From Isoetes taiwanensis (lineage: Eukaryota; Streptophyta; Lycopodiopsida; Isoetales; Isoetaceae): a stretch of DNA of 64,000 nucleotides. The DNA lies in the NCBI GenBank assembly GCA_021234155.1, contig JAJEKV010000085.1, positions 4,100,036-4,164,035 of the forward strand, read 5' to 3'. Made by a program: the position numbers and the translations under genes. Each line of letters opens with the position of its first letter. The stretch's first letter is position 1. This document shows positions 32,420 to 43,999 of this stretch, in pieces. The notes beneath the pieces are model-generated. The model did no database searches, was not told the origin of the DNA, and saw only the letters and a list, made by a program, of their open reading frames with translations.

Positions 32420-34486
32420 CACTAGTGTCTCAAGGAAATTTGAGGATGTTTTCTGGGCACCTGGCATAGCAGTAACCTCATCAACCAAATCAGCCCACTG
32501 AAATGGATCAAAGCGACCACAGTGGGATGCAATGGGAGGGGCAGTGCTACCTGAAGCAGGAACTGAGGGCTGGGATGCAGAGGAATTGATCCCTTAGCTG
32601 ACTTTCGTGGTTGACGAAGAGCCAGTAGATGTTTAGGTGGTGAGTGGATGCCACGCCGATCAATGTCCATATACTGTCCACGAGCCTCTTCAATTTGCTC
32701 TTGCGATTTCTGGATTTTAGCCAGTCTCAACATTTGGTGATCCAGAGACTGAGGTGGGGGAGCTGCAACTGGAAGAGCAGGGGGGAGGGGGGGCAGTCAC
32801 AGGCACAGGGATGTGTGAGATATCCATTGAGGTGGGAGCTGATCTAGGAGCATGGAATGCCGGAGGAGCAGATGGAGGACCCTGTTGGTGAACCCTACGA
32901 CATTGAGCAAAGAGACGGGCTTCGGGAAACATGAGAGCTAGCTCAGGACCATTCAACAAGAACAACTTAAACGGAAAGAACATGGGTCCGCTTTGGACAA
33001 CAATTGTTTGAGACAAATCACGATGAATGGGCCTTGCCACGCAAACCTTGGTGATGCCATTGGTTATGGAGTGTTGCAAATGGAGTCCAATCTCATTAGC
33101 AATGGCAGAAATGAACTTGGAATCCTGTAACTCTTGAGGAAAATCTTCGATAGCAAACCAGAAGGGGGCACGTAAGGCATCTGGCTTAGCTGAAAAAGAT
33201 CCAGGAACATACTGTTGATAGAGCAAGAAGTGTTTCTAGAGAGGATCAACACCTCGTTCTATGAGTTGAGCAGCTGGCTCAGGAGATTCAAACATCAAAC
33301 GAAAGCAACGTTGATCTTTTGCCACAAGCTTGATAGATTGATAAGCAGGAAGCCCTAGATTGTGAAGGTGCCCAGACAGCCAAGATCCCACGCGCTTCAA
33401 ATCCAAGAAAAGGCCAGTGAAGTGGCAGACTACGGAACACGCGACCAACTGCTCCACATGTCGTCGATGATCCTCATGGTTAATCTGCACCACTGGAGCC
33501 TCAAAACGCTCAAAAGTTGCCCTGCACTCCTGAACCTCATAAAAGATTTCGTCTGATGGGAGCTGAACATCCATAGGGTCTTGTTTGGCTTGCAATTGCT
33601 GGAGATAGGACACAACTTCCTTCCTGTTATTATCCACCATGGTGGCAATGGCCTCTGAGACACGAGCCAAGGTGGGGGGAGTCGCCAGGCCCTTGCAAAG
33701 TCACTCAGAGAACTGCACACCTGTAACTCGAGCAACTGTATCAGATGATCTCCAAGGTGTGGTCGATGCAGCTCGGGGGATGGAAGAGGATGTCGCCCCA
33801 GGCTGCCGTGGGGAAAGAGGGGGAAACTCCTCCTGCCCTGAGGAACCTTCAACTTGTGTTGGATGTACACCAGTTTGTGGAGGTTGCACCACCATCCGAG
33901 CACTACCTGTAGAAGTAGTCCCCGCCAAGGAACTTCCAACCTGTGTTGGAGGTGCCGCCCGTGCAACACTATTAGGTGCAGCCTGTCCAGAGGAGCACTC
34001 TACATGCATATGAGGTCTGAACTGATATGAGGGACTTCCAACCTGTGTTGGAGGAGCTAGTAGCCCAGCAGCAACTTCGGCATACAAAGAGGGTCTTGCC
34101 TGAACTCCAGAACCTCCAACGAGTGTTGGAGGCGCTAATTGGCCAAAGCGCACCACTTGATCCGAGGAACCTCCAACGTGCATTGGAGGTGTGACACTCT
34201 CGGAAGAGTTTTCCAATGGCACGTATTCAACACGGCTTCCAGTCTCACCAGACGTGTGGGCAGCAGTGCGAACTGTAGTTGCTGCAACTACAGTCAGAAT
34301 GGAAACTGGAGCAAGTAACTGAGATGAAGAAAGAGATGGAGCTCCTGTCTCACTTGAGGCGGCCACACTCATGCTATTAGAAGACATATTGGGCAACACT
34401 AAATGATTGAGGTGCACCGAAGAGACTAAACTCTCAGGAGCCGAAAGAGCACCCTCACGAGTCCATTTTGTGTGCATCACATACAC
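32420..34486 (-). pseudogene. LINE ORF1 with repeated PPTQVG motif
   Basis: Three open pieces on the minus strand. 34486-33701 encodes a Ser/Pro/Val-rich N-terminus in which a short motif, (A/T)PPTxVGGS, recurs about six times at irregular spacing. 33670-33236 (start MARVSEAIATMVDN) and 33226-32717 form one domain with FWFAIEDFPQELQDSKFISAIANEIGLHL. This resembles the DUF4283-type nucleic-acid-binding region of plant LINE and retroelement ORF1/gag proteins. A Pro/Ser-rich tail follows. Breaks lie at about 33700, 33230 and 32720. Confidence 0.75.
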
Positions 34487-34986
34487 TTATATTCTTGGAG
34501 AATCTGTAGCACATTCTTTGCCAATTCCACCATGAACTATGGTAGAAGCACCAAAAGCACGTTTTGGCGGGCTGCGACTGGATCTTGTCATCTCCGGCCG
34601 AAGTTTCAGGTCTGTACCGTCTTTTCCAACAGGCTAATCTCTGAAAAGGTTAAGCACCACTGGATGAAGTGCTTAAAGAGCTTTCCAACAAGTCCAAACA
34701 CGCACAAAACTGCCACCAGATGCAGAAGTTATGGCCAAAAGAAAACTACAGCCAAACCCTAGCACCGCCAAAAGAGGGCCGGGACTGTCAGGCGGATTCC
34801 TTCGACCAAAGCAGAGGAAACACCATACAAATCATACACCGACGGAAAGCTCATTTGATAAGCTTTCCAATGAGCCCAAGAACACCTGAATCTGACACCA
34901 AAATCCCGAGTTATGAGCAAAAGAGTAGAGCTGAAACCCTAAGCGCCATCATGAGCGCTTGTATTGTATTGTTATCAAAGCCTGTT

Positions 34987-35081
34987 TTATCCTAGCAAAA
35001 AGTTTACCATAAAACTTTACCACAGAGGTATAACTGCTAATCACTTTACGAAACATGCCACGAAAGAAACATTACCTTAGC
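34987..35081 (+). repeat. 95-bp direct repeat, right copy
   Basis: Partner of 27516-27610. It starts at the point where the LINE 5' leader similarity fades. Confidence 0.8.
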
Positions 35082-35334
35082 ATCAACATTAGCAATTTGC
35101 CTACATGAATGATTCTCTCTATGCTGATTTCTACAACAACACAGACTTTCTAAACACTATCCTCTCGAAAACATCATCTTCAGATTAATCTAAAAGAAAT
35201 CTACTAGAATCATCCCACAACCTCGACTTGAATCTGTAATCCATAATGTCAGCTATAAACTTGGGCATTAATCTGAAAGAAGAATAGCTAGAATCATCTG
35301 ACAACCTCAACTTGGACATCCAAAGATCCAACAT

Positions 35335-35526
35335 GCTCTAATACTGTCGGCAAAGTTCTTTATACCAACCTAGCATTAGTCTAGACAAGATCCGAGTTGC
35401 CAAGAGGGTCAACTTGGCAAACTTATCCACCACCATAGTTATGGGTCTCTTTATTGTAGAAGCCATCAAAGTCCACATGATGCTCAAACTTATCATGTCC
35501 TCCAAGATAGTATAAGACCTTAGCAC
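35335..35526 (-). pseudogene. Possible degraded Ty3 integrase core
   Basis: The minus strand encodes TIKRPITMVVDKFAKLTLLATR, which resembles the 'RG.D.I.VVVDRF.K.AHF' segment of Ty3 integrase. The surrounding sequence is not open. This is a weak call based on one motif. Confidence 0.3.
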
Positions 35527-35972
35527 AAGGCAATTCTTGGCGATCTTTTAATCTAGCTTCTTCTTTTGGAACGACAACAAACATACTGATGCTTCAATAT
35601 GCAAAAGAGAATCATGTGGCAATATTATAGCAATACACCCTAACTTGCTCTATCCCATCGATATACAAGAACTTTTTTCTTAATGCTTTCCATGATAAGA
35701 GATGGTCTGGTTCAATCTATAATTCTCAATTTACGACTTATATGTCTAACTTTTCGAGATGATGATTTGAGAAGTTCTTATAATTTCATATTTTGCTGTA
35801 AAATGCTTTTGCAGTTAGTCCTGTATAATAAGAAACTAAAGTTTACAATGCAAATAAGGAGAAGATTCTTATTAGAGGAGAGTTGTACTATGTGGGGTCA
35901 TAAATAGTTACATGGTCATGTTTTGATATTTTATTGCTCTTTGTAGGTTTGCAATGGGTATATGAGTTGGCG

Positions 35973-36142
35973 AGTTGGTAGTTTAATGGTAGGGCATTGG
36001 CTTGGAAGCACAAAAATATTCGGTATATTGGGTTGATGGGGTAGTAGCTTAATGGTAGGGCATTGGCTCGCAAGCATAAAAATATTCGGTATATTGGGTT
36101 GATGGGTTGGTAGCTATGTAAGGCACTGGCTTGCAAACAAAA
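35973..36142 (+). repeat. Tandem repeat of about 65 bp with a tRNA-like A box
   Basis: Two full copies and a partial third. Each carries TAGTTTAATGG or TAGCTTAATGG followed by TAGGGCATTGGCT. TAGCTTAATGG fits the Pol III A box and a tRNA D-arm. AAAATATTCGGTATATTGGGTTGATGG separates units. No B box is seen, so it is not a tRNA gene. Confidence 0.7.
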
Positions 36143-36968
36143 GGTCCTTAAGGTCTAATACCATAAAGTCCATGCTTATGTCGACATTTGAATACATCAA
36201 AATAGGGTATATACGAATGTAAATTGTGGTTGACTCATAGATGCTGTGGTCAGCCACATAGATGTAAGGGTTGGCATTAATATGATGGTTTACAGAACAC
36301 TACATCTCAAATGAGACAAGGAGGCGGAAACCAACGTGGCAAATCTTTATACAAATTTAAAATGCGACAATAATAGAAAACTTCAAGTTAAATTTTGTAA
36401 TTTTCTCATTGGAAGTATGCCTTCGTGAGGCCTATGAAGGGCGGCTTTGTGGAATATTTTGGGTCAACTCTTGCATGGCTAGATATTCTCGTGTTTAAAA
36501 GGCCAAGGAAATACTATCCATAGGTTAAAAATAAGAAATAAAAAATGCACCCCCTAAAATTGGAGCCCAAAGGCACCTTTTGCCTTTACTTGGTCTTATG
36601 GAGGTCTTCTGTCGCCTGAATCCGGCTATGCTTCAGGTAGATAATACTAAACCGGCATTTTAGGATTTTTACTTTTGGTAAAGAATATGCTACATACACA
36701 CAGAGATCTACCGGAAGTTTCTGTTGCTTGGTCCTTTTATGTTCTATTTATAATTATTCTTCCATTTCAGTTTGGTTGATCCATGTCAGTTAATAGGGAA
36801 TCAATGAGCCGAGGTTTGTTGGTTGCATCAGCTAACAAGGACCCGAGCTGAGGATTCTCTTTGAATCAGCTCATTTAAAATCTTGTAGTTCTATTTTAGT
36901 AAAGGATTAGTGCCAAATGGACACGGAATAGTTTTTGCATCTGTAATTATGGGGAATTAAGTCTAGAT
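36143..36968. other. Upstream region of the U-box kinase gene
   Basis: AT-rich, no coding region supported. It should contain the promoter and 5' UTR of the kinase gene; I cannot fix a TATA box with confidence. Confidence 0.4.
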
Positions 36969-39854
36969 ATGCAGCCTGAAAAAGTAGCTGTGGCAGTGAA
37001 GAAGGGTAAAAAAAGCGAGAAAGCACTTAGATGGGCGCTATCAAGTTTGTTGTCTAAGGGAGATACAGTAACGATCATCCACATATGCCCGCCGATTGTC
37101 TTTGTTCCTACACCTGGTAATGTTTGTTTCTGCTTCAACGCTTCCAAATTATCATATAGACATGCTCTAGCGAGAGGGAAGTAATGAATTATGGCCACAC
37201 TTTTAAGTTGTGAATGCATGAAATTGTGGTTACCGTGCTCCTAAAGGTTTGAGTATCTCACCATGGCTTTTGTTGTTCTGTTGCCAGTTGGAAATTTTCA
37301 TGTTGATTCACTTGATAAGGAACGCATCGAAGAATACCGTGCAGTAGTTAATCACAAGATTGATGGACTTCTTAGAAGATATGCATGGAGCTGTAATGCA
37401 GTAGGGGTAAGTTGTGGTGGTGAACCATGCCATTTCTATACTTCATCCATTCTAATATGTGGTTGTTATAGGTGACTGCAGAGATATTGAAAGTAGAATC
37501 TTCTTCTGTTGAGAAGGCTCTTGTGCAGGAGGTTCATGATTTAGGTATTGTAAAGCTGGTTTTAGGAAAATCTTCTCGCAATGCCATTACAAGGTATCCA
37601 TAACTAGGCTCCTTGATACAAATAACACCAGCTTTCTTGATGCCTTCATTTTTTCCTTTCAGGACTCTTGCTGGACCTGGCATATCAGATTATGTCTCGA
37701 ATCATGTTCCAGCTTCCTGTAGAGTTTTTCCAATCAACAAAAAGCAGGTGACCACTGGAGGGTCCTTCTCATCCTTCTCATCGTCTTCTGATGCAGGTTC
37801 ATCCAAGTATTGGCGGAGTCCGAGCACAGATAGCTCAATTCAAGGTTATATTCTTCATGCTTATCTAGTAAACTATACATTGTTCAGATATGAATTCGTA
37901 CGTGCTTTGAAGTGACTAAATAAAAAATTGTTGGTTCCTTTTTAACCAATTCTAGGAAACATGGATATAGATTATGACCGGAGTCCATCTCGCAGAAGTC
38001 ATATTCAAATTCATGATTTGCCTCTTTTGCTGTCTGAAAGATGGAGCCCTCAATCAAGTTCACAACAGTCAAAATTGGGCATGCCAGGAAGAGTGTTGGG
38101 CCCAAGGGGTAGCCAATTCTACATTTCACCCACATGGAATTGTAATCATCCTGTGGATGTTACTGTTCCTTCAAGTCAGTCAAATCGTGAACTGTCCAGT
38201 TCCGCCAATGCGTCGAGTTCAGCTTCCATATCAGCTCCCTCCCTTGTCTCAAGCCATGAGAGTTATGATTCTGAGAGTTCGAAAGACATCAACGAAGAGG
38301 AGAATCCAGATAAGAATGTCAAAGACCTGCCAATTGATTTATCAAAACTGAAAATACCTATGGTATGTAGTGAAACCATATAAGGCTTGTAATTTTATTT
38401 GTCATACTATTAAAAAAAGGTTATAATAACTAATGGTTCCTGTGCAGGTTATATTAGAAGAAGAAATCACGGTCAGAGGAAAAACTGATCAACCGCTAAT
38501 TATCAGGGGCCGTAAACCAAGTGATATGAGCCTAGCAAGTCTGAGTCATCTACAAAGACGTTACAAGGAATACACATTTGAAGAGATCCGAACTGCCACT
38601 AACAATTTTTCTGTGGATCTAAAGCTTGGAGAAGGAGGCTATGGAGTAGTATATAAAGGCAGACTAGACCTTAAAGATGTAGCCATCAAAGTTCTAAAAA
38701 AGGATGGATTCCAAGGCTCGCAGGAGTTCCATCATGAGGTATTATTAGCATCAAAATCTTTTTCCACTCTCAAAGGTCAACTTACAATATTGTCCATTAC
38801 ATATGTTTAGGTTGAGGTGTTGGGCCGCATCCATCATCCAAATATGGTCATTTTATTGGGTTGCTGCCCAACAAAGGGATGCCTTGTATATGAATACATG
38901 GCAAATGGAAGCTTGGATGATAGGCTCTTCTGCAAGGGTGGTACTCCTCCTCTTCCCTGGTATACAAGGTTCCGAATTATAGCTGAAGCAGCAACTGCCT
39001 TGCATTTCCTTCATAGCATAAAGCCGGAGCCAATTGTTCATCGTGATTTCAAGCCAGGAAATATATTGCTTGATAGCAATAATGTTAGTAAACTAGCTGA
39101 TGTTGGCCTTGCCAGGCTCATTCCAGAACCATTTGCTGCTATGAGTGGCACATATTATAAAGACACATTACCAGTTGGCACATTTGCTTATATTGATCCA
39201 GAATATCAGAGAACTGGCTCTTTTGGCCCAAAATCAGATATTTATGCTCTAGGAATTGTTATACTTCAGATGCTTACAGGAAGGCAACCATTAGGGGTCC
39301 ATGAATATGTTGAAACTGCAATAGACTGTGGAACATTTTCTGATATTTTGGATCGGTCTGCTGGTGAATGGCCACTTGCAAAGGCCAAGGAAGTAGCTTG
39401 CCTCGCATTACAGTGTGCGGAGATGAAGCGCAAGCAACGTCCCGAGCTTGAAACAGTACTTTCTATATTGGAAAGGGCTCGAGCATTTGCAGAGGAGTTT
39501 GCTGCCATAGAGACTTGCCATGAAGTTACGCTTACAGGTGGTAACTCAGCTACTCCTCCCATCTTTCTTTGTCCAATCCTTCAGGTGAGATTTTGTTTCG
39601 GTCTGAGTACATTTGTGTGTATTAAAACTATGTGTTAAATTAATAAATTAAGTTTCCAGGAGCTTATGGATCAACCAGTTGTAGCTGCTGATGGATACAC
39701 TTATGAATATGAGGCAATAAAGCAATGGCTTGAGGAGCACGATACATCTCCAATGACAAATGTAATGCTGGAACACAAACAAGTTATACCAAACTACCCC
39801 CTCCAGAATTTAATTTCTGAGTGGAAATCTGCCAAAACTAGGAGAGCTTGTTAA
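36969..39854 (+). CDS. U-box domain-containing receptor-like cytoplasmic kinase (USP-kinase-U-box, 8 exons)
   Basis: Exons 36969-37116, 37288-37406, 37472-37593, 37663-37844, 37956-38362, 38448-38738, 38811-39584 and 39660-39854 join in phase to 745 residues. The N-terminus is a universal-stress-protein domain (VAVAVKKGKKSEKALRWAL, ending near SCRVFPINKK). A Ser-rich linker follows, then a kinase domain: GEGGYGVVYKG, VAIKVL (lysine), IVHRDFKPGNILLD and ADVGLARL in place of DFG. The Val form is normal for this plant family and all catalytic residues are present. The C-terminal U-box (FLCPILQELMDQPVVAADGYTYE...W) recruits a ubiquitin-conjugating enzyme. This is the RLCK-IX / PUB kinase class, a cytoplasmic E3 ligase-kinase. 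The expected coiled coil before the kinase is short or missing compared with flowering-plant members. No breaks. Confidence 0.93.
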
Positions 39855-40573
39855 TTGGTGATTGTAACATGGTAATTTAGACACAATCCTCCCCTTTTCT
39901 TTGGTGATTCAGAAGCGCTTGGTGGTTTGTGTGATCAACCAGTGCTTTCTTTCCGCCCTTCCATTCTTTTCCATTGTTTCTCCATTTTGGTGCTTATGGA
40001 TCAGAATAAAGAATTCAGCATTGCTGGTTATTGTATCATTTAAGAGTGTAAGCTGCAATAAATTAAAATTCTGTTTCTCTTTTGCAACCTGACACAATTG
40101 TGCTATGCAAACTTCTACCCTTGTTTTCCAACACACAAGTTTCTACATTCTGGTCATAACCCATCTCTAACTACCTAAAAAATTTCCAAGAAAGTTACCA
40201 CTTATTTTAATGTTCAAAATTTTTAAATGGTATGAGATGCAAAACTGAAAACCATGTTAAAGTGCATCATTAGTAGAATTGTAAACTCAATTCAACCCAT
40301 ATGATGTGCATTAGAACTGAATATTATCAGGGCCTAGAAGATGAGGACCTAAATATTGATCTACTAAAAACCTCCCATCATTCTGTTTATTGTTGAAAAC
40401 TCAAAAAGAAGAAATGTGGTCAATTAGCACCATAAGAATATCATTCATATTCCCACGTAGCTGTGTGCGATAAGCTGCTTATTTAAATGAAAACATGATG
40501 AGCTGCTTTTGAAAAGGAACAGCTACATCTCTAGAGCCAACAAAGTAGAAAAAATCCATTCCTACACAGCTGG
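39855..40573. other. Intergenic between convergent genes
   Basis: Holds the 3' ends of the kinase gene (plus) and of the complex I gene (minus), which converge here. No other coding region is seen. Confidence 0.5.
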
Positions 40574-41525
40574 TTAAGACATGTTGCTATGGTAAAATTT
40601 CTTCAAAAAATCAGATTCTCCGTGGTCAACAATTCCTAATTTATTTGGTTGTACCATGCCTTCACTTCCTACCACATATTGAGATAGAATGTGATGACGT
40701 TGTTTTGATTGATCAAGGCAGTTTTTTAGCTCCTCCTCCCCTTTAAAGACAAGTAAGTCTATTACCTGGAAAAAAAATAAGACTTTCAAAAAATGCTGAG
40801 ACAATTTCCCCATGATTTACAACCACTAATGAAAGAAAAGGTATCATAGATCTATAGTAGACGTTTAAATCTAGGGATCTATGGCAGACGTTCTTTCTTT
40901 CTTTCTAAGTCCTCTTTTATGTGCACAGCAAAAACAATGTGCCTCTGCGTTTAGGTACATATAGAACTTTGCAGCCCGGGACGCATACATTATAAGAGGA
41001 TGCAGATAATGTGAATGCAAACAACAGGATTATCTGGTTTACACTAGAGACCTGTTTTGCTTCGAAAAGTCTTTGGATGCCACTTTCTTAGCTTTCTGGG
41101 CATTCTGCAGAGTCATGCCTTCAAAGCCAACATGAAGAGGTCTCATGCAGGAATTTATGGAGCATTGACAGATTTTATATGCTAGTAAAACAAATCCCAT
41201 GATTTTCACTGTTTCAGCTAACCTCTGGTCTATAAAAGATGGAAGCGGGTGAAAAATACTCAATTTCAGCTAAAAAACTTGTGCGAAGAAAACTAACCTT
41301 GGAATTGGTAGCATCGGCATGTTTACGAAATTTAAGAGCAATTTTCGATCGAAGCTCAGCCCGGGTAATAACTTCATACAGGTTATAGCGATCGATGATT
41401 TGAGGGAGAGCACGACATGTTTCACGAAAAAGGTCAAGCGCTCGCCTCTTAGCTTCTTCCACAGATGCCGAGCTCGTGCGAGCGATGGCAGGCCGTCCGA
41501 TTCTCCCCAACCCTAGCGACGCCAT
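40574..41525 (-). CDS. NDUFA6: Complex I subunit B14 / NDUFA6, LYR-motif protein (2 exons)
   Basis: Exon 1 is 41525-41298 and exon 2 is 40765-40574, joined in phase 0 across a GT-AG intron into 139 residues. This is close to the plant NDUFA6 length of about 133. Exon 1 encodes ALDLFRETCRALPQIIDRYNL and VITRAELRSKIALKFRKHAD. Exon 2 encodes VIDLLVFKGEEELKNCLDQ, then KQRHHILSQYVVG and SDFLKKFY. The protein is an accessory subunit of mitochondrial NADH dehydrogenase that binds the acyl-carrier protein through its LYR-type helix. The first ATG in frame is at 41525. The next gene runs the other way from about 41.8 kb, so the 300 bases between are probably a shared promoter. Confidence 0.93.
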
Positions 41526-41843
41526 AGCCAAGCATAAGCTTCGAGGTTCGCCACAACAATGGCATGTGAAATATAAAGGGAAAAATCAAACTCCTAAATA
41601 CCCTTATGTTTTGCTAAAATTGCCAAAACGCAAAACGCCCTTGGTTTTTGGGTTGCCGGTAGGGGGCAACTCTCTTGTTGGAGGGTGGAGTGACATATAG
41701 AAGGCTTTGACTTGATTTGAATATAATATCCTATAAAATATTCTAAATACGCGGTTACGATTGTCTGGGATTAGTTAGGGTTTTGTGACATTTTGTGATA
41801 CTCAATGGGAGAGATTATTTTGGGATTTCTAAGACGATAGAGA

Positions 41844-42890
41844 TTGTTTCGGATTTCTCTGGCAGATAAAGATAAGTGGAAGTTCTATTCCGGCAAGATC
41901 TGGCTATGGCGTACGAGAACGCCATGTTTCGGGGCTCTTAGATGCTATGCCAATGATGCAACAGAGAGCCTGGATGATAAAAAGGCCTCTTCTTTCCCAG
42001 TTGGAGCCGAAGATTTGAGCGTAGCTCAGTTTTTCAATAACGCAGGCTTCTGTGGCACCTTCGTTCTTCCAGTTGATACCTACAACTTCATTGAATACGC
42101 GGTACATACAATCCTCAAAATCCATGCAAAGTTTTTGAATTTTTTTTGCCCGGATGATCCGAATCCACATTCTTTAACCAGTTTACAAAATCCCTGCATT
42201 TGGATGCGAAATCGTTCAGCTTACGAGAAAAAGCGGGGAACTAGCAAGATCAATTCTCGAATCTGCAAAGGTCGTAAAAAACCTTGACGGTGAAAGCGAA
42301 GCCTTATCTCGGGTATTTTATGGTTTGATGGTTGCATTTGGATGCTAACTATGAGCTTATTTTTTACGTTAGGCTTTGGAACTTCTGAAAGCAGATGTTA
42401 TGAAGAAGTCAAGCTCCTCAAAAGAGAGAATCTGAGCAAATAGATCATGAAATGCCGATTTTGTAGAAATTCTAATTCTTTTTGCTTTTACTCTCCAGAC
42501 TTTACATGGAGAATTATTTCAAGAATGTGACCTCCAAGTTCCAAGAATACAAGGTAAGTTTTGTTCTTAATATCCAAAAAAGGAGTGCTTAATTCGAGCA
42601 AAGCTGCAGGCTTATTATGATAACCGTCCTTTGGCAAGGGAATACAAGAGGTACATAATAATTCTTAATCTTATGTCCTGATCAAGGTAGCAGATTCACT
42701 GTATGTTAACCATGTTCAGATAGATACAGACCTGAAGCATGCACAAGCAGGTTCAAAAGAAATGCTGTCATTCCTCCTTTCACACTTAACTTGTGAACAT
42801 AGCTGATAATTGTTTTTCATATCTTATATAGGTGATGGAACTATGGACATTATTCTTGCTCATCTTCTGGTTCGCTGGGAAAGGTTGTAG
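41844..42890 (+). pseudogene. Unrecognised multi-exon gene with probable frameshift
   Basis: Function not recognised. An open stretch ends ...FVLPVDTYNFIEYA at a GT donor (42102). An AG at 42180-42181 opens a second exon starting FTKSLHLDAKSFSLREKAG. At about 42240 the frame must shift by one base to continue as LARSILESAKVVKNLDGESEALSR up to a donor at about 42312. Exon 3 is ALELLKADVMKK. Further exon-like pieces are at 42506-42552 (MENYFKNVTSKFQEYK) and 42608-42650 (AYYDNRPLAREYKR). The amphipathic, Lys/Glu-rich helices look like a real protein. No in-frame ATG precedes the first stretch (a stop lies at 41838-41840), so the start is unresolved; an upstream exon is likely. It could be a decaying gene or a gene with one sequence error. 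Confidence 0.45.
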
Positions 42891-43069
42891 ATCCAACAAA
42901 AATCCTAGTTTTTTTAAAGTTTTTCCAAAGTTTTGAAAGCTACAACGACCAACAATCTCGACATTGCAGCAGTGGCATGTGGTACAGGATGGGCTGATCT
43001 GGTTGGATCATGACTTCATGATATTAATGATCTTAAAGAAGCGGCAAGCATCAGAGTGGGATAAAGATT

Positions 43070-43495
43070 CCTTTAAATTCTATGAGTATTCTGTTAGATC
43101 CTCTAAGATTCTATAAAAAATCTTCAAGATTCTCATATGATTCCTCTAGATTCTCCAAGATTCTATGAAGATTCCCTCGAGTTCTCATAAGATTCCTCTA
43201 GATTTTTTAAGATTTCATGAAGATTCCTTTAGATTTTCTAAGGCTCTATGAAAATCCCTAATGCTCTTGAGATTCCTCTTGATTCTCCAAGATTCTCTAA
43301 AGGTTCCCCTAGATTCTCAAAGATTCAAAGATTCAAAGATTCAATAGATTCTCAAAGATTCAATAGATTCTCAAAGATTCAAAGATTCAATAGATTCTTT
43401 GAAGATTTATCTAGATTCTCAAAGATTCTCACAAGATTTCTTGATGGTTCTTGAGATTCTATGAAGATTCCCTAGATGCTCTCAATATTCTCCAA
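43070..43495. repeat. AGATTC minisatellite
   Basis: Dozens of degenerate units built on AGATTCT, alternating as TCTAAGATTCTATGAAGATTCC in the first half and as TTCAAAGATTCAATAGATTCTCAA in the second. Open reading here is an artefact of the repeat. Confidence 0.9.
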
Positions 43496-43516
43496 GGTCA
43501 CATTTTAGGGTACCTC

Positions 43517-43580
43517 GAAGTGCGCCTGGGGCTCGACCAAGAATCTTGCTAGGGGTTTGTGCGCACTCTTTAAGTAATGG
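43517..43580 (+). repeat. Spaced 60-bp repeat, copy 1 of 4
   Basis: The block GAAGTGCGCCTGGGGCTCGA, then CCAAGAATCTTGCTAGGG and GCGCACT, recurs in diverged form at about 43692-43755, 45118-45180 and 45314-45375, all in the same orientation. Confidence 0.7.
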
Positions 43581-43691
43581 GGTCCCTAGGGGGTCTAGAT
43601 AAAGTCAAATGTGAAAAATGATGGCATATTCTTGCTCCACTACTTATTAGCAAAATCATCTCGTCTAATTCCTCAAAGGGATAAGCACTCT

Positions 43692-43755
43692 TGTAGTGTG
43701 CTTAGGGCTCGACCAAAAACCATGATAGGGGCCTCTGCACATTCTGTGCATACTG
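43692..43755 (+). repeat. Spaced 60-bp repeat, copy 2 of 4
   Basis: GTAGTGTGCTTAGGGCTCGA, then CCAAAAACCATGATAGGGGCC. The spacing from copy 1 is 175 bases. Confidence 0.65.
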
Positions 43756-43999
43756 GCCTTGATTTTAATGAACAAACCATCAAGCATGCTAGTAGTTATT
43801 ATACCTAGCAAGAAGTTTAACAATTCGTCAACTTTATATTATTGCAAGAAGTTTATATATGGAGTCAAAATTGGGAATATTATTTGCATTTATTCATCGG
43901 TGACGTTTAATAAACTTATACACATATCTCTGGCATGCATATGACACATCTGGCATGGAGGATGCATGCTTGGGAGTCTTTAAAATGTTGCACTACTTC

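Larger units (their letters stand above)
28775..34950 (-). mobile_element. LINE (L1-type non-LTR retrotransposon), decayed
   Basis: Minus-strand element in the order 5' leader (about 34490-34950), ORF1 (34486-32420), endonuclease (32203-31574), RT (31561-30438) and C-terminal region (30454-28950). The 3' end is marked by a run of seven T at 28775-28781 on the plus strand, the complement of an A-tail. The order of an RNA-binding ORF1, an APE-type endonuclease and an RT without LTRs is that of plant L1. Several stops and frameshifts show it is inactive. The exact 5' end and target-site duplication were not resolved. Confidence 0.88.

Noticed and set aside
8177-41525. Functional cluster of IBA57 and NDUFA6 (both mitochondrial)
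   Set aside because: They are 29 kb apart with transposons and a kinase gene between them, so proximity has no clear meaning.
43248-43454. Open frame encoding a Phe/Ser/Lys-rich repeat peptide
   Set aside because: It lies entirely in the AGATTC minisatellite, so the open frame is a by-product of the repeat.
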